Assembly (NCBI RefSeq): GCF_000004825.1
Contig: NW_008805104.1
Span: forward strand, 62,001 to 126,000
Direction: 5' to 3'
Length of the DNA: 64,000 bases
From: Heterostelium album PN500
Lineage: Eukaryota; Evosea; Eumycetozoa; Acytosteliales; Acytosteliaceae
In this document: piece after piece, positions 23,701 to 35,240 of the stretch
Numbering within the stretch: position 1 is the first letter of the stretch
How the letters are laid out: each line of letters starts with the position of its first letter
Translations under genes and position numbers: made by a program
The notes under the pieces: generated by a model
Told to the model about the DNA's origin: nothing
Database searches by the model: none
The model's input: the letters and a program-made list of their open reading frames with translations, nothing else

Positions 23701-26700
23701 AGTAATCCCTTGATTTCGCCCCAAGAAGTAGATAGTGACTGACCAATGACAATAATATGATCTCTAGTTTCGGTGTATGCCATTTCCACATCGAATTTCT
23801 CATTCAACTCTTTTCTAAGTTCAACCAGACGATTGATTGAAAGAAGGTATGACGATATATCGTATCTTTCCATCTTCAAACCTTTAACTATCGATTTAAT
23901 ATGTTTCTTGGCTAGCTTGATGTTGGTGTGTTGACCATTGTAGATGATACTCTGATCTTTAGTGTCATACTTTAATTTTACATCGAATTCATTCTGGATT
24001 TTCATCAATCTCTTATCGGTGGCAGTAAGATATTGGAATTTGAATTGATCACCTTCAATTACATGACGCTCAGTCGTGGTGAAAGATGCACGTTTAGACT
24101 GAATCTCTGAAACTAGCTTCTTGACATCCGATTGCCATAGACCTTGAACCACAACCATCTTTTGACGCTGAAAGATTGTAATACGATTGGAATACTTGTC
24201 GCCAAAGAACTTGAGAATGAATCGTTGTTCTTCGATGGAAACCGAATTAAACTCATAGGCACGACCTTCATTCATGTACTTTAGTTCGACAATCTTTTTC
24301 TTTAGGTTCTCATAGTCACGTTCACGGTGAATAAACAATTGAAACTTCACATCTCCATATTCTTCTTTGAATTGTTCTTCATCTTCACTATATTCATCAT
24401 TTGAATCTTCATCTGATGAGATATCTGAAGATGAAGAAGAAGAAGATGATGATGTTGTAGTTGTTGTTGTTGTTGTTGTTGTTCTATTGATTTTAATGAG
24501 AACAAATAATGATTAGAAAACACATTTTCTTTCGGTTTAAATAAATATAAATTAATTACATACCTTCTCGGTCTTGGTTTTTTAGCAAATGGATTGTCAA
24601 AGCGAGTGTAAACTATATCATCCTTGAAGTAATCTTTCAAAAAAGGAGAAATCTCTGTCATCAGATTTTTCGCAAATGATTTTGAAAAATTGACTTCTTC
24701 GATCGACTTCTTCATTTTCAAAACGTGATCCTGTGCCTCTTTTACTTTCTTTTCATCACCATTGATAATCAATCCATTCTTAGTCTCGGTTACAACGACA
24801 TCATGGAAATCAGACTTGATAAGAAATTGGAAGAAAAACAATTCGGCTTGTGACATTTCCATCTCTACACGAGTGTCTTTCTTCAAATTGGATTGAATCC
24901 ACTGTTTAAAGTTGGTAAGATTCTTCAGCCCACCACATATTATCATTGATTTCTCACCGAGATGGAGACTAACTGAGAACTCCTGTCTGACTGACTCTGG
25001 AATAAGTACTAACTCCTTAGGTGGTAACTCATGTTCTTCGACTTCGACCTCTTTCAACAACCTTTGGATCTCCATAACTTCATTGTCAGCACCAGAGAAT
25101 GTGATGTTAATAGACCATGCTTCTTTACCCTTTTTCTCTGAAATGGAATAGTTAATCGATTTACTGTTGGGTAGTTCTTTGAAGATCGAACGTATCATGG
25201 GGGACAACAAATTCTTCTTGATATCAGTGTCAACTCTAAAGAAATAATTGATTTCTTTGATATCGTTGATCTTTTGTTTGAGTTGCTCTTGTGCTTCGTT
25301 GATATTATCTAATGGTGATGACAATTTCAATGAACAATTGGCACCATTCTTTTCCATCTCAATGCTAACATTGAATTGTGTGTTGATTTGTTCCAGCAGT
25401 CGCTTCATTGAACCTTCCAACAGTTTAACTTTCAACTCTGGCACTTCAACCAATCTTGACGCAATTCTTCTGGTCTGATCTTCCTTATCGAATACCCAGA
25501 GTTGATGCATATGTCTTTTCTTTCTTTCATCTTTAGTGGCATCAGCTCGGAAATTGCCACACTTGATATTGATACTTCTAAGATCAAGAAGTTGCTTCTT
25601 CTCCTCTAGTGACGAAAATGGAATGATTAAATGTGATTTCTCATATCTAATCTTTCCAGTGGGTGCATTGATGAGCTTTTCAATTGTATTTCCTACATCC
25701 CAGAGATTTATACCTTCTTTGTATGGAAAGAGGTATGCTTTAATTGCTGGGATCTCTCCTCCAAACTTTTTAAAGCTAAACTTAAAACCATCCTTAGTCA
25801 TAATAGTTTTATCAGAACGTATCCTTTCATGTGACTCTTTATCCAACTCTACATATGCAACCTTTGCACGAATTATAATAAATTTCACCTTGTATTTGGA
25901 CTCTGTCAATATCTTGGTTAAATCAGATGGACTGATATTCTTTGGTATAATGGATGTTGCAACAAATCTATCTTTTTTTGGTTTTTTATTGTTGACAACT
26001 TGAGGTGTCGTGGTTGTTGTTGTTGTTGTTGTTGTTGCTGCTGGTGTTTTAGATTGTTTAGCAGTAGCTGGTTTGGGAATGGATGAAGCTGATGGAGAAG
26101 TAGTTGCAGTAGAAGTTGGTGTGGTAGATGGTTTTGATAAAGGTTGAGTATTTTGATTTAGTGGAACTTGCAAAGTAATCTCCTTATTGTTGGTTAAGAT
26201 AGATAGTTTAATTGGTTGGCTTTTGAAAGTGATAAATCCACAAGTTTCATCTAGAGGCATTATTTGGAATTCTTCAGTACGAGTGATGCAAACTAATGTC
26301 TCTCTTAAGGTGGATGCCAGAACACCTGGCTGGGTGATGCGATAGGTAATAGTCATTCCTTTGTTGGGATTCGAACAGAAAGCACTCTTAACTGTTAATT
26401 TAATGTTGACTCCTGGTATCTCTATTTCCTTTTGCTCTTCTGAAGTCACTGTAATATCATCGAAATTCGATGAAAGATTGACATCATATTCACTCAGCAC
26501 CAAATTTACACCATTGCTATTTTCAAAAATATAAACTTTGGTTTTATCTTTCAAAATTTCAAAAGAAATCTAAATAATATTTTTTATTAATATTTGGTAT
26601 GTAGCTATTTACAAGTTGGTAGTCTTTTTCTTTTACTTACAATTTGATTTAATATCTTGATGGGCGTATCAGTGAGCATATCAAACTCACTAGGTGAATT

Positions 26701-26907
26701 TAAATTAAAGTTAATTGTATTAGTTTCACCATCTAGTTTGGCATCTTGTAGATCCAAATCGGTCATCAACTTTATCACTTGAGACAACTTCTCAATAGAT
26801 ACTCCAGTTGATAACTTTGATGTTGTAATTTGTATTTTAGTGCTAAAATTTGACACTCGATAATCATCAAATACTATGATTGGTGCGCTAACAACCTCCA
26901 ACCTCAT
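20778..26907 (-). CDS. Macro-WWE-PARP protein, copy 2 (one indel before ART domain)
   Basis: Exons in order: 26907-26641, 26569-24564, 24483-21220, 21136-20926, 20854-20778, about 1,940 codons. The same domain order as copy 1: N-terminal KH/RRM-like region, Thr/Pro linker, acidic Ser/Asp/Glu stretch, macro domain near 23120-22620, WWE near 22410-22200, catalytic domain near 21540-20778. The catalytic signature is intact: LFHGTRNN, GFESRYSATGMWGLATYFAK, and YPEYLITYLSDK at the end, so the His-Tyr-Glu triad is present. Near 21670-21675 there are two extra bases relative to copy 1, which break the frame between the WWE-linker region and the catalytic domain. First exon length (267 nt) is identical to copy 1. 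Likely role: ADP-ribose reading and mono-ADP-ribosylation; substrates unknown. Confidence 0.85.
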
Positions 26908-27477
26908 TTTAAAATATATTTAAAAAAAATAAATAAACAAATACCTAAAAGAATAAAATAATAAATAAATATAGAATGAGATAATTATATTTGAAATGTA
27001 CAAATATATTGTGTGGTATAAAAATTATGTGATACACCAAATCAAAATAAATTGATTAATCTTTTTACTAAAACAGAACTTAAATTTTTGCTTTTGTGTT
27101 CAAATTATAGTGGAAAGTTACATAATTCGATGATCATCCTTTTTACCCCAATAAATCTAAAACACACCATTGAGATTCAGCTGGTTGTTATTCATTTTTT
27201 CAAATTAGAAAGATTTTGATGATTTACCCCGCAAAAATTAAATATTTAAGTTCTCAAAGACTTTAATGAAAGGTTTTGATTTGGTCGTTATTCGAATATA
27301 AACATTTCTTTTAATGGATATTTTGATTTCAAGAACAATCAATTAATTGTTAATGATTTCAATATTTATTCTTTTGATCTTACAAAATATAACAATCAAA
27401 TTTCTCAATAAAAAAAAAAAAAAAAAAAAAACAAAAGTTATTTGATTTTTATATTATTATTATATTATATATATTTT
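26908..27477. other. Intergenic spacer with A-run
   Basis: A/T-rich, including an A run at about 27412-27431 just beyond the stop of the next minus-strand gene. No gene seen. Confidence 0.4.
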
Positions 27478-28862
27478 TTAATTATTAATTTTAGATGGAT
27501 CAGCAGCCACGTATTTTGGTAGTCCTGTTGATTTGTCGATGAGCGATTCGGATTCATCTAGGATCTGTGGACCTGGACCAATCTTTGTGTGGAGGATATA
27601 TTTGAGAGAATCGGCAAAAGTGACCTCTGGTGCAAAGAGAGTCTGGATATTCTTTGGTGGTTGATAGTGTTCGATCTTTTCGATGTTGGACTTGTCGCTG
27701 CCTCTGTAGTAGGTGGAGAGATCGGAGCCTGGGAAGTGTTTGGTGAAGAGTGCCAACGCTTCGACGACGTTCTCCTCGGGCAAGTAGATGCAGGCGTTGG
27801 GACCGGCGTCAAAAGTGTAGGCGCACTTGATCTTTCCACTCATTTTGTTGTATTTGTGAACGAGGTTCATGATGTAACGCGATGTGTCGTTGAGGTAGTA
27901 GATGGCCGGGTCGGTAGTGGCGCACACCTCGTGGAAGTCGTCGGAATCCTTCATGGTGATATCACCGAATGTCTGGAAATCACGTGCCTGAATCGCAGCT
28001 TCGATGTCACGCATACGCTGTGGCACGATGGTGGCGCAACGCTCCTTCATCATCGGTGAGGTGGCGGCAGATCTCTGCATTCCATCGGTCGACGATGTCT
28101 CCTTCTTCTTGTCGTTGACGACGAGCACAATGATGTTCATCTCTGGCCAGTGAGTTTCCGGTGCAACTTGGACGGCGATCGAATCGGACCCGTCCGACTC
28201 GGCACCCATCTCCCACTTGACGAAACCACCGTAGACACTACGGCATGCACTACCGGAACCGATACGAGCGATCGCAGAGATGTCTCCACTCACTCCGTAG
28301 AGTTGTGCCAAAACGTACACCAAACAGGCGTATCCACTTGCCGAACTTGCCAAACCGGCTGCGGTTGGGAAATTGTTGATCGAACAAATGTGAACGAAAT
28401 GTTTCTTATCCATCAATTTAGTTGCACGTGATCTGATCATTCTCAATACATTTTGATAACGTGTTGTATTGATATCTTCTTTCCTTTAAATTATTAATAT
28501 AATATGTGTTGTTTTTTTTTTTTCAGAGTTAGAAAAATTGTAATTTTTCGTGTTTGAAATTATTTCTAAATAAAAGTGGTGACTATATATATATGGTATG
28601 TTTTTATATATAACATATATGTAATATTTTTATATACATACTTTCCATTCAACCAAATTGCATCTTCAGTGAAATTTTCAGATGCTACGGCAGTGGTTGT
28701 TGTTTTAAGATCGTCTTGATGTAAAGTACCACTGAGCGATGAATTGAGTGGTAAAATCAATTTTTCATCTCTCTTTCCCCAATATTTAATGGTTGCAATG
28801 TTAACTGGTGCTGTACAAGTAATTGATGACAACATTTTTTTACTACTACTACTCTTAGACAA
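27478..28862 (-). CDS. mvd: Mevalonate diphosphate decarboxylase
   Basis: Two exons (28862-28642 and 28483-27478), 408 residues, the usual length. It catalyses the ATP-dependent decarboxylation of mevalonate 5-diphosphate to isopentenyl diphosphate, the last step of the mevalonate pathway. Visible signatures: [20 protein letters not shown], the GHMP kinase ATP loop [22 protein letters not shown], and the catalytic Asp in [10 protein letters not shown]. Coding G+C is high compared with neighbours, consistent with strong expression. Start chosen as the first ATG; a second in-frame ATG nine codons later ([12 protein letters not shown]) fits the family start better and may be used. Confidence 0.97.
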
Positions 28863-29576
28863 ATAATAATAATACTAGTTACTTTCTTCTAATTTCTTAA
28901 AATATTTTAAATATTTTAGATAGATTTTTATATTATAGTGTATAGTGTAATATACAATTAAAATATATGTGAAAGATAAAAAAAAAGAGAGAAGAAGATA
29001 CTACTTTTTTTATTTATAAATTTGTTTTGTTTGGTTTTAGTTTTTTTAAAAAAGGAAAGATGTTTTTTTTTTTTTTGAAAATTTTTTTTAAAATAAGTTA
29101 TATGGTATGATTTTTGGCTCATTTGATCATATTATTAATACCCCCAATTTGTCAAAAACAAAAAAAAAAAGATAAAAAAACAACAATCTTGCTCATTGGT
29201 TGGTGCACTCACACCTTTATCAAAATCTCGTTGAGTAAATTTTGTTTTTTTGTCAAAACTATTAATTTTTATAAGATCTTTTATTTATAAATTGAAATAA
29301 ATTAGTTGTCATCCTATTAATTGTTTTATGTGTGTCTATTGTTTGTTTGTTGCCTATTGCAATTCATATCATATTAATAAAAACAATCGCTTAAATTATT
29401 ATTGAATTATTTTTATTTATTTGTTTTTTTTTTTAAAAAAAATAGCTCATAGTTCAATTTTTTTATTTTTATTTTTTGAATTAATCCATAATCCAAGAAG
29501 TCGACTGAAACAAGAAAACAGTTTGTTTTATTGGGTTTTGTTTTTTTTTTTTTTTTAATTTTTTCTATGAAATTTG
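28863..29576. other. Intergenic, T- and A-runs
   Basis: Very A/T-rich sequence with several T9-T16 runs. No coding signal. The segment from 29577 on belongs to the deiodinase 3' region described separately. Confidence 0.4.
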
Positions 29577-29712
29577 GTTGACAGAGATTGTTTGATGTTT
29601 CATCTCCATAGATTCTATGCAAAAAGAGATTGGGTAGTTGAACGAGAGAGACACACAGAGAGAGAGAGAGTAATTGTAACAATTATAATGCATTGTCGAT
29701 AATCCCACCAAC
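29577..29712 (-). other. Relict SECIS-like 3'UTR segment of the Cys deiodinase gene
   Basis: Read on the minus strand, this segment aligns with the candidate SECIS of the neighbouring Sec gene: both share the flanking GATATCAGTTGGT, and the 3' half TCTATGGAGATGAAA then CAAACAATCTCTGTC (neighbour: GCTATTGAGATGAAA). The 5' half differs. The ATGA core of the neighbour is ATTA here (29674-29671), and a CT/GT microsatellite (about 29645-29670) has expanded in the strand that would form helix II. The SECIS fold should therefore be lost. This lies roughly 170-300 nt after the stop codon of the Cys gene. Confidence 0.7.
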
Positions 29713-29883
29713 TGATATCATTCATATCTTGTTATCTGTTTTCAACAACAACAATAACATTTTTATTATTATAAACGAATTAATAATATTTATTTTATTA
29801 ATGAAGTATATATATATCTAATTATTCTATCTACTTTTCTGTCAAGATAATTCTTTTTTTTTTTTGTAAAAGTTTTGTTCAAT

Positions 29884-30777
29884 CTAGATTGAAGAGGGTT
29901 TGAATCTATCTATTAAGTAATCCCTAAGTTCTTCTGGAGTAGATTTAAATGGACCTGGACCACTAATATCATAATTCATTAGTTATTATTTTCGAAACCT
30001 TTCTATCCATTCATTAATACTTACCCAACATAAGAGAATTTCTTATTCTCCAACACAAAAAGACGTAGAGGAGTATTATCATATTTTTCATTAAAATTAT
30101 TGTCAATTAAATCGACTAGATAAGGAATGGAAACAGGACTAAATTTTTGCAGTGCTTCAACAATCTTTAATCTCTGTTGATTTAATAAGTAAATAAAATG
30201 TTATTGTTTGTATTATAAGTCGATATTTTCATTATTTCATTCATACCTCTTTCATTGTTTTTGGTTGTTTGTGAGCTGTACTGATTTCATCACCACCTAT
30301 AATCCAACCGTCGGCAGTATGTACTTCCGCCGTATATACAATGTAGAAGTCGCAATACTCTGCAAACTCATTGGCTATGGCCTGGATCAATTGCAACTTG
30401 TTACGGAATGGAATACAAGTGAAACTACCACAGTAGAGGACAATAGGTTTGGCATCTAGCTTCTCCATCATTCTATAGAGTGTTGTGTTTCCCTTCAAGT
30501 AGTACTCTATTTTGTCTGAACCGGTTTGGTAGTCTAGTAGAATCGCATCGGGACAGGTGTCGCCAGCCACTGGATAGCTATGTTTGTGAAACACATAGCT
30601 AAATAAAGACCATAGTTTATCATAATTCCCCCATAAGTTACTGGTTACAGTATTCCAGTAAAACCAAAGTGGTGGATTGAACCCATTCCTATAAATTGGA
30701 GGGATACTCTTCAAAATACTCTCATATGATTTATCATCTACAGCTTGATCTTGAATACAATTGGTACTACTATCCAT
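29884..30777 (-). CDS. Iodothyronine deiodinase-like protein, Cys form
   Basis: Exons 30777-30247, 30173-30025 and 29962-29884 give 252 residues. The thioredoxin-fold deiodinase core is clear: PIVLYCGSFTCIPF, AEYCDFYIVYTAEVHTADGW with the conserved His, then PYLVDLID, RLFVLENKKFSYVGGPGPF and PEELRDYL. The catalytic position, selenocysteine in most deiodinases, is Cys121 (TGT). No N-terminal membrane anchor is seen, unlike vertebrate enzymes. Tandem paralogue of the next gene, with the same two introns at the same positions. Deiodinases remove iodine from phenolic compounds; for an amoeba a general reductive dehalogenase or redox role is only inference. No in-frame ATG lies further upstream in this exon, but a short 5' exon cannot be ruled out. 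Confidence 0.88.
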
Positions 30778-31066
30778 TTCTTTTTGATCTGTCAATGATA
30801 AATAAATTATTAATAATATTAGAAGAATATATAAATAAATTAAACTAATATTATATATATATATTATAAATAATATTATTATATATATATAAATTAATTA
30901 AATAGTTAAATACCTCAAATTTCATAATTTTAACGGTGGTATATTAAGTGCATGTTGAAATAAAGAAAAAAACTCCTTTCATTTTTAAATCTATTATAAT
31001 TAATCTTTTTTATTTACTTTTAATAATATTATTTAATAAAATTATAACTCATAGTTTGAAGGTAAT
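30778..31066. other. Intergenic, A/T-rich
   Basis: Promoter region of the Cys deiodinase gene. Contains runs of TATA-like dinucleotides near 30850-30890. No gene. Confidence 0.4.
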
Positions 31067-31080
31067 GTCAATTAGGTAAA

Positions 31081-31110
31081 CAAAAAAGAAATCATATGAT
31101 TTCTTTTTTG
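31081..31110. repeat. Perfect 30-bp palindrome
   Basis: CAAAAAAGAAATCAT followed by its exact reverse complement. It lies downstream of the SECIS candidate of the Sec deiodinase gene (about 60 bp further 3') and could form a hairpin near the transcript end. Confidence 0.8.
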
Positions 31111-31166
31111 TTTTTTTTGAATTGATAGTGATTATTGTTGGGTTTTCAAAACATATGAGATAACAG

Positions 31167-31262
31167 AGTGGTTGATGACAGAGATTGTTTAATATTTCAT
31201 CTCAATAGCTTCTAATTAAAGATTAGGCAGTTGAGAGTCATTACAATGTCAATCTACCAACT
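31167..31262 (-). promoter_or_regulatory. Candidate SECIS element (selenocysteine insertion)
   Basis: Read on the minus strand, about 100 nt after the stop codon. It shows the eukaryotic SECIS order: ATGA at 31241-31238, an unpaired AA at 31224-31223 about 13 nt later, and TGA at 31199-31197. The two cores directly flank a helix of TCTCAA (31236-31231) with TTGAGA (31205-31200), so the tandem G-A quartet would sit at its base. A basal helix could form from GACATTG upstream and CAATCTCTGTC downstream. Helix II is short and interrupted, so folding software is needed. Confidence 0.7.
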
Positions 31263-31357
31263 GATATCTTGTTATTAATTTCTTAAAAATAGTATTCTTT
31301 TTTAAATAATGAATTAGTTATTCTCTAGGCCTGTTCTTACTTGATTCACTGTTAACT

Positions 31358-32349
31358 CTAGTTTGTTGATGGTAGAGCAGATGCTTTAAATCTCTTTGTT
31401 AAATACTCCTTAAGTTCTTCTGGAATAAATTTAAAAGGACCTGGACCACTGAAATAATTGATTAATTAAATGTGATATTTCAAATCGATTAATTAATTTA
31501 TATAGTTTTAATACTTTACCCAACATAAGAGAATTTCTTATTCTCTAATACAAAAAGACGTTCTGGAATAGCATCATATTTTGCATTGAAACCATTGTCA
31601 ATTAAATCAACTAGATAGGGAATGGTAACAGGACTATACTCTTGTAATGCTTTAACTATATTTAATCTCTGTTAAATTTGTAGAGTTAAAAAAAAGAGGT
31701 TAATTATAAAAACATATCCTTTAGAAAAATGAATAGGATTATTTCTTACTTCTTTCATTGTTTTTGGTTGTTTGTAACATGTACTGATTTCATCGCCACC
31801 GATAACCCAACCATCGACGGGATGCATCTCAGCAAGATACAATATGTAGAATTGGCAATACTCTGCGAATTCATTGGCTATGGCCTGGAACATAACCATC
31901 TTATCACGGAATGGAGGTCAAGTGTAACTTCCACAGAAAAGAACAACAGGCTTGGCATCGTTCTTCTCCATCAGGCTGTAGAGTGAGGTATTTCCCTTCA
32001 AGTAGTACTCTATCTTGTCGGAACCTGTCTGGTAGTCTAGTAGCATAGCATTGGGACAGGTGTCGCCAGCCACTGGATCAATGTGTTTACGATACATATG
32101 GGTATAGATATGCGATAGTTTGCCAAATCCATACTTCCAAAAGTCACTAAAGAAAACATTGAGCAGCTCCCAACGAGATGGATGGAATCCATTCTTATAA
32201 ACAGGATCTATGTTTTCAAAAACACTATCGCATTGCTTATTAACTACACATTCTTGTCCAGCAACACCACTACAAGATTCAAATGAATCATTATCCTTTT
32301 TTAAAATGCTACCAGTATCCGATTCTTTTCTATCTATTTTTTCAGTCAT
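31358..32349 (-). CDS. Iodothyronine deiodinase-like selenoprotein (UGA = Sec)
   Basis: Exons 32349-31750, 31668-31520 and 31448-31358 give 279 residues if the in-frame TGA at 31920-31918 is read through. That TGA is codon 144 and sits exactly at the active site: VVLFCGSYT-U-PPFRDKM, the GS-x-T-U-P-x-F motif of deiodinases. After it the frame continues with no loss of conservation (NEFAEYCQFYILYLAEMHPV, DGWVIGG), across both introns to the C terminus. A SECIS-like structure follows about 100 nt after the stop. Together these indicate a selenoprotein rather than a pseudogene. Intron positions are identical to the Cys paralogue. Deiodinase-like selenoproteins are, to my knowledge, reported in dictyostelids; substrate in amoebae unclear. 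Confidence 0.9.
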
Positions 32350-32717
32350 ATAAAAAAATTAAAAAGATAAAAAAAAAAAAGATATAAATATCTTATATAT
32401 CTATATCTTTAATTTATTTATTGAAATGAAAATGAAAATGAAAAATGAAGATTATTATCAATGTAGATTTAATTAAATTAAATTCAAAATTCAATAAATA
32501 AATAGATAATTATTGTTTTGGTTTAACCCATTATCAAACAATGAAAAAAATGGTAATGGGGTGTTTTGTCATTTTATCAAAGATTTATTGGTTGGTATAG
32601 GAATTGGTCAGTGACATTTTTTAATTTGAAAGGTTGAATTAAAGCTTATTAAACCTCTTTATGTTCATTTGTTTTTTTTTTTAAATATTATTATAAAAAG
32701 ATATTAATTTATTTTAT
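32350..32717. other. Intergenic spacer
   Basis: A/T-rich; promoter of the Sec deiodinase gene and 3' end region of the LSG1 gene. No further feature seen. Confidence 0.4.
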
Positions 32718-34768
32718 TTATGATGACGTTGATGTGGTAGTTGTGGTGGTTGTTGTGGTAGTTGAAGTTTCTGATTGTGATGATGATGATGATGATGATG
32801 ATTCTTGTTTTTGTTGTTTTAATTTTAATGCCATATCTTTAAGAGCTTGTTCTTTCAGGTGTAACTTTTGTAGTCTGGTGGAAATCGATTCTTCATTGTG
32901 TACGTAGACCGGTCTTGTAAATCTAACATCTTCACCGGTGACCTGTTTCTTTTTCTTGTTCTTCTGAGACTTTGTTTTGGCAATGACATTCTGTTGTACA
33001 TCGTAGTTACTTTCACTCTCTACACTGACGTCGTAGGTCATCTTTTTCTTCTCTTTGATTACCGGTGCGGTTCCGTTGGCGGCGCTCAAAGCTGCTGCTG
33101 CCGCTTCAACGGCGGACTTTTGTTTTCTCTGGAATTTCTCGGCGTCGTATCCTGGAGGTGGATGACAGTAGAGCAGCTTTCCGGCGACAAAGTCCTTCAA
33201 TATGATACGGGCGGCACGCGACTGGTCGGGAGCACCGTGCACAGTCATGAAACCACGCATGTACGCGTAGACCGACAGCACCTCGGCACCTGTGGGGGGA
33301 CGGTCTTGTGGCTCGTGCTCCTTTGGCTTGGGGATACCGATGGAGTAGACCTCCTCGATGTAGGAACGGGCGACCTTCTCACAGATGGCGTCGACCGGCG
33401 ACACAAAGTCACGCAACTGGTCGATTGGCAGCAGACCGTTGATGACCATCTCTGCCTTGGACGACAAAAGTGTTGGGAAAACTAGACCCGGACAATCGAG
33501 CAGAACGACGTCGTCGTCGACAATGATGGTCTGTACGTATTTTGTTTTACCGGGTGTTGGCGCGACGGCGACTTTCTTCTCACCGTAGAGCACGTTGATC
33601 GTACTGGACTTACCGACGTTGGGATAACCAGAGAGACCGACAACGATACGACCGTCGAAACGATTCTCTTGGAGTGGCGCGGGACACAGTTTCTTGAATT
33701 CCTCGAGAATCTCTTCGCGAGTGTAGATCTTGATTTCCTTGTCTTCGGCGGCGTTGTTTCCCTCGATGGCGCGACGTGTCTCTTCGATATCGATGTCGGC
33801 ACCCTCATCGATCAAACGGTAGATCTGCTTCATCTTTTCAATCTTTAGCTGCTCTTTGTGCGCAGAGAAGAATCGATAGTTTATATTCTCCGAGGCAAAG
33901 TATTGTGCCCACTTTCTACGCTGTGCCTTTGTGAGAAGATCGGCCTTGTTCACAATCAACAAGTTGGTCTTCTTTACATTCAGCTCCTTTGCGTATCTCT
34001 CGAGATCCGGTGAACGGAACAACAATGGATTACGAGCATCGACAATCTGCACCAAAATATCACTCTTTTCTGTAACTCTCCAAAGTTGTTTCCAGACTTC
34101 CGGATTCTTTTCGAATGGAGTTATAATTAAACCTTCATCTTCTTCCAACCTATATAGATCAGTTGTTAAATATTATCAAGTTAATAAAAGTTGATTTGTT
34201 TTAGTTTTGTTTCTTTCTTACTTTGCTAATGATCTTCTCCAATTGTAGAATGATGTTTTCTCATTTTCAAGGAGTTGTTCGGTGGTTGTGTTTTCATCCC
34301 AGTACGGTCTTCTTGGTACGGTCAATGAATTCCAAAATTGATTGTTCTTTTCCTGTAGTTTCTTGTGCTCCTGTGTCTTTGCTTCTCTTTCTTCCTTTGA
34401 GAGTACAGTTGAGGTTGTCTTCATCAACACAACTACATTCTGTTTCTCTGCTTCGAAAATCTTTTGTTCCATCTCTGAAACCTCCAAGAAGTTCGCCAAC
34501 TGATTGTTCTGATCTGTATTTGAATATAATTTCTTTCTTTCATCTTTTGGATCTATATCAGTTGTATACATCTATAATAATAGTAGATAATAATAATGAT
34601 CAAGAAACAAAAATATTAGTTTCAATCTCGTCATTCTCCCAAACAACAACAACAACAACGACATACAGCAACAGTTTCTTGATTAATATTTCTACCAAGT
34701 TTCTTATTTCTTGATTTAATCAATACACGACCAAGAGATGCATCACTTTTCTTTGATTTTGGTGCCAT
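32718..34768 (-). CDS. lsg1: LSG1-type 60S ribosome export GTPase
   Basis: Exons 34768-34667, 34571-34222 and 34149-32718 give 627 residues. A circularly permuted GTPase: the G4 motif NKADLL (about residue 217) comes before G1 GYPNVGKSSTINVL (about 324), followed by G2/G3 TPGKTKYVQT and DCPGLVFP. The N terminus MAPKSKKSDASLGRVLIKSR, WRRSLAK and the C-terminal Lys-rich and Ser/Thr-rich tail fit the LSG1 family. LSG1 acts in the cytoplasm in late 60S subunit maturation, releasing the export adaptor NMD3. Coding region is unusually G+C-rich for the window. Confidence 0.95.
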
Positions 34769-35240
34769 CTTTTATAATTTATACTGTGTGTTCGAGCGAG
34801 TGATAGATAGAAATCACTATTCTGATACTATTTATCTTTTTTAAAATTTGTACAAAACTAAAAAATATATATATTTAGAAAATAATAAAAATAATAATTA
34901 TATTTTATTTGATTTTATCTATAAAGTAAATAAATAAAAAAATAAAAGAAAAAAAAGGTATTTATTCTTTTTGTTTATTGTTAACAATCGTTGTTTTGGT
35001 TCTTTCGTGTTTTGTGAAATTTTCAATTTTTTTTAATTAATTTATTATTTAATTTTTTTTTATGAAAATTGTGTGTGTTGGAGAATGACGGAAGAGAAGC
35101 AGAACACAGCAAAAGAATAAGTTGTTACTTTAAATGTGATTATATTATTATTATTACAAATTTGATGTATTTATTAATGTGGTGATTGGTTATTGTTATT
35201 TATATAAATAAGTATGTGTGTTGTTGTTGTTGTTGTTTTT
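34769..35240. other. Intergenic spacer
   Basis: About 470 bp of A/T-rich sequence, with a TTG repeat at about 35221-35236 next to the following gene's stop. No gene seen. Confidence 0.4.

Noticed and set aside
27558-28431. Long frames on both strands over the mevalonate decarboxylase gene
   Set aside because: Shadow frames of a G+C-rich coding exon.
31918-31920. The TGA in the second deiodinase-like gene as a disabling stop
   Set aside because: It is exactly at the selenocysteine position, the frame is intact beyond it and a SECIS-like structure follows, so recoding is the better reading.
32898-33808. Long plus- and minus-strand alternative frames over LSG1
   Set aside because: Shadows of the LSG1 exon; no domain in any of them.
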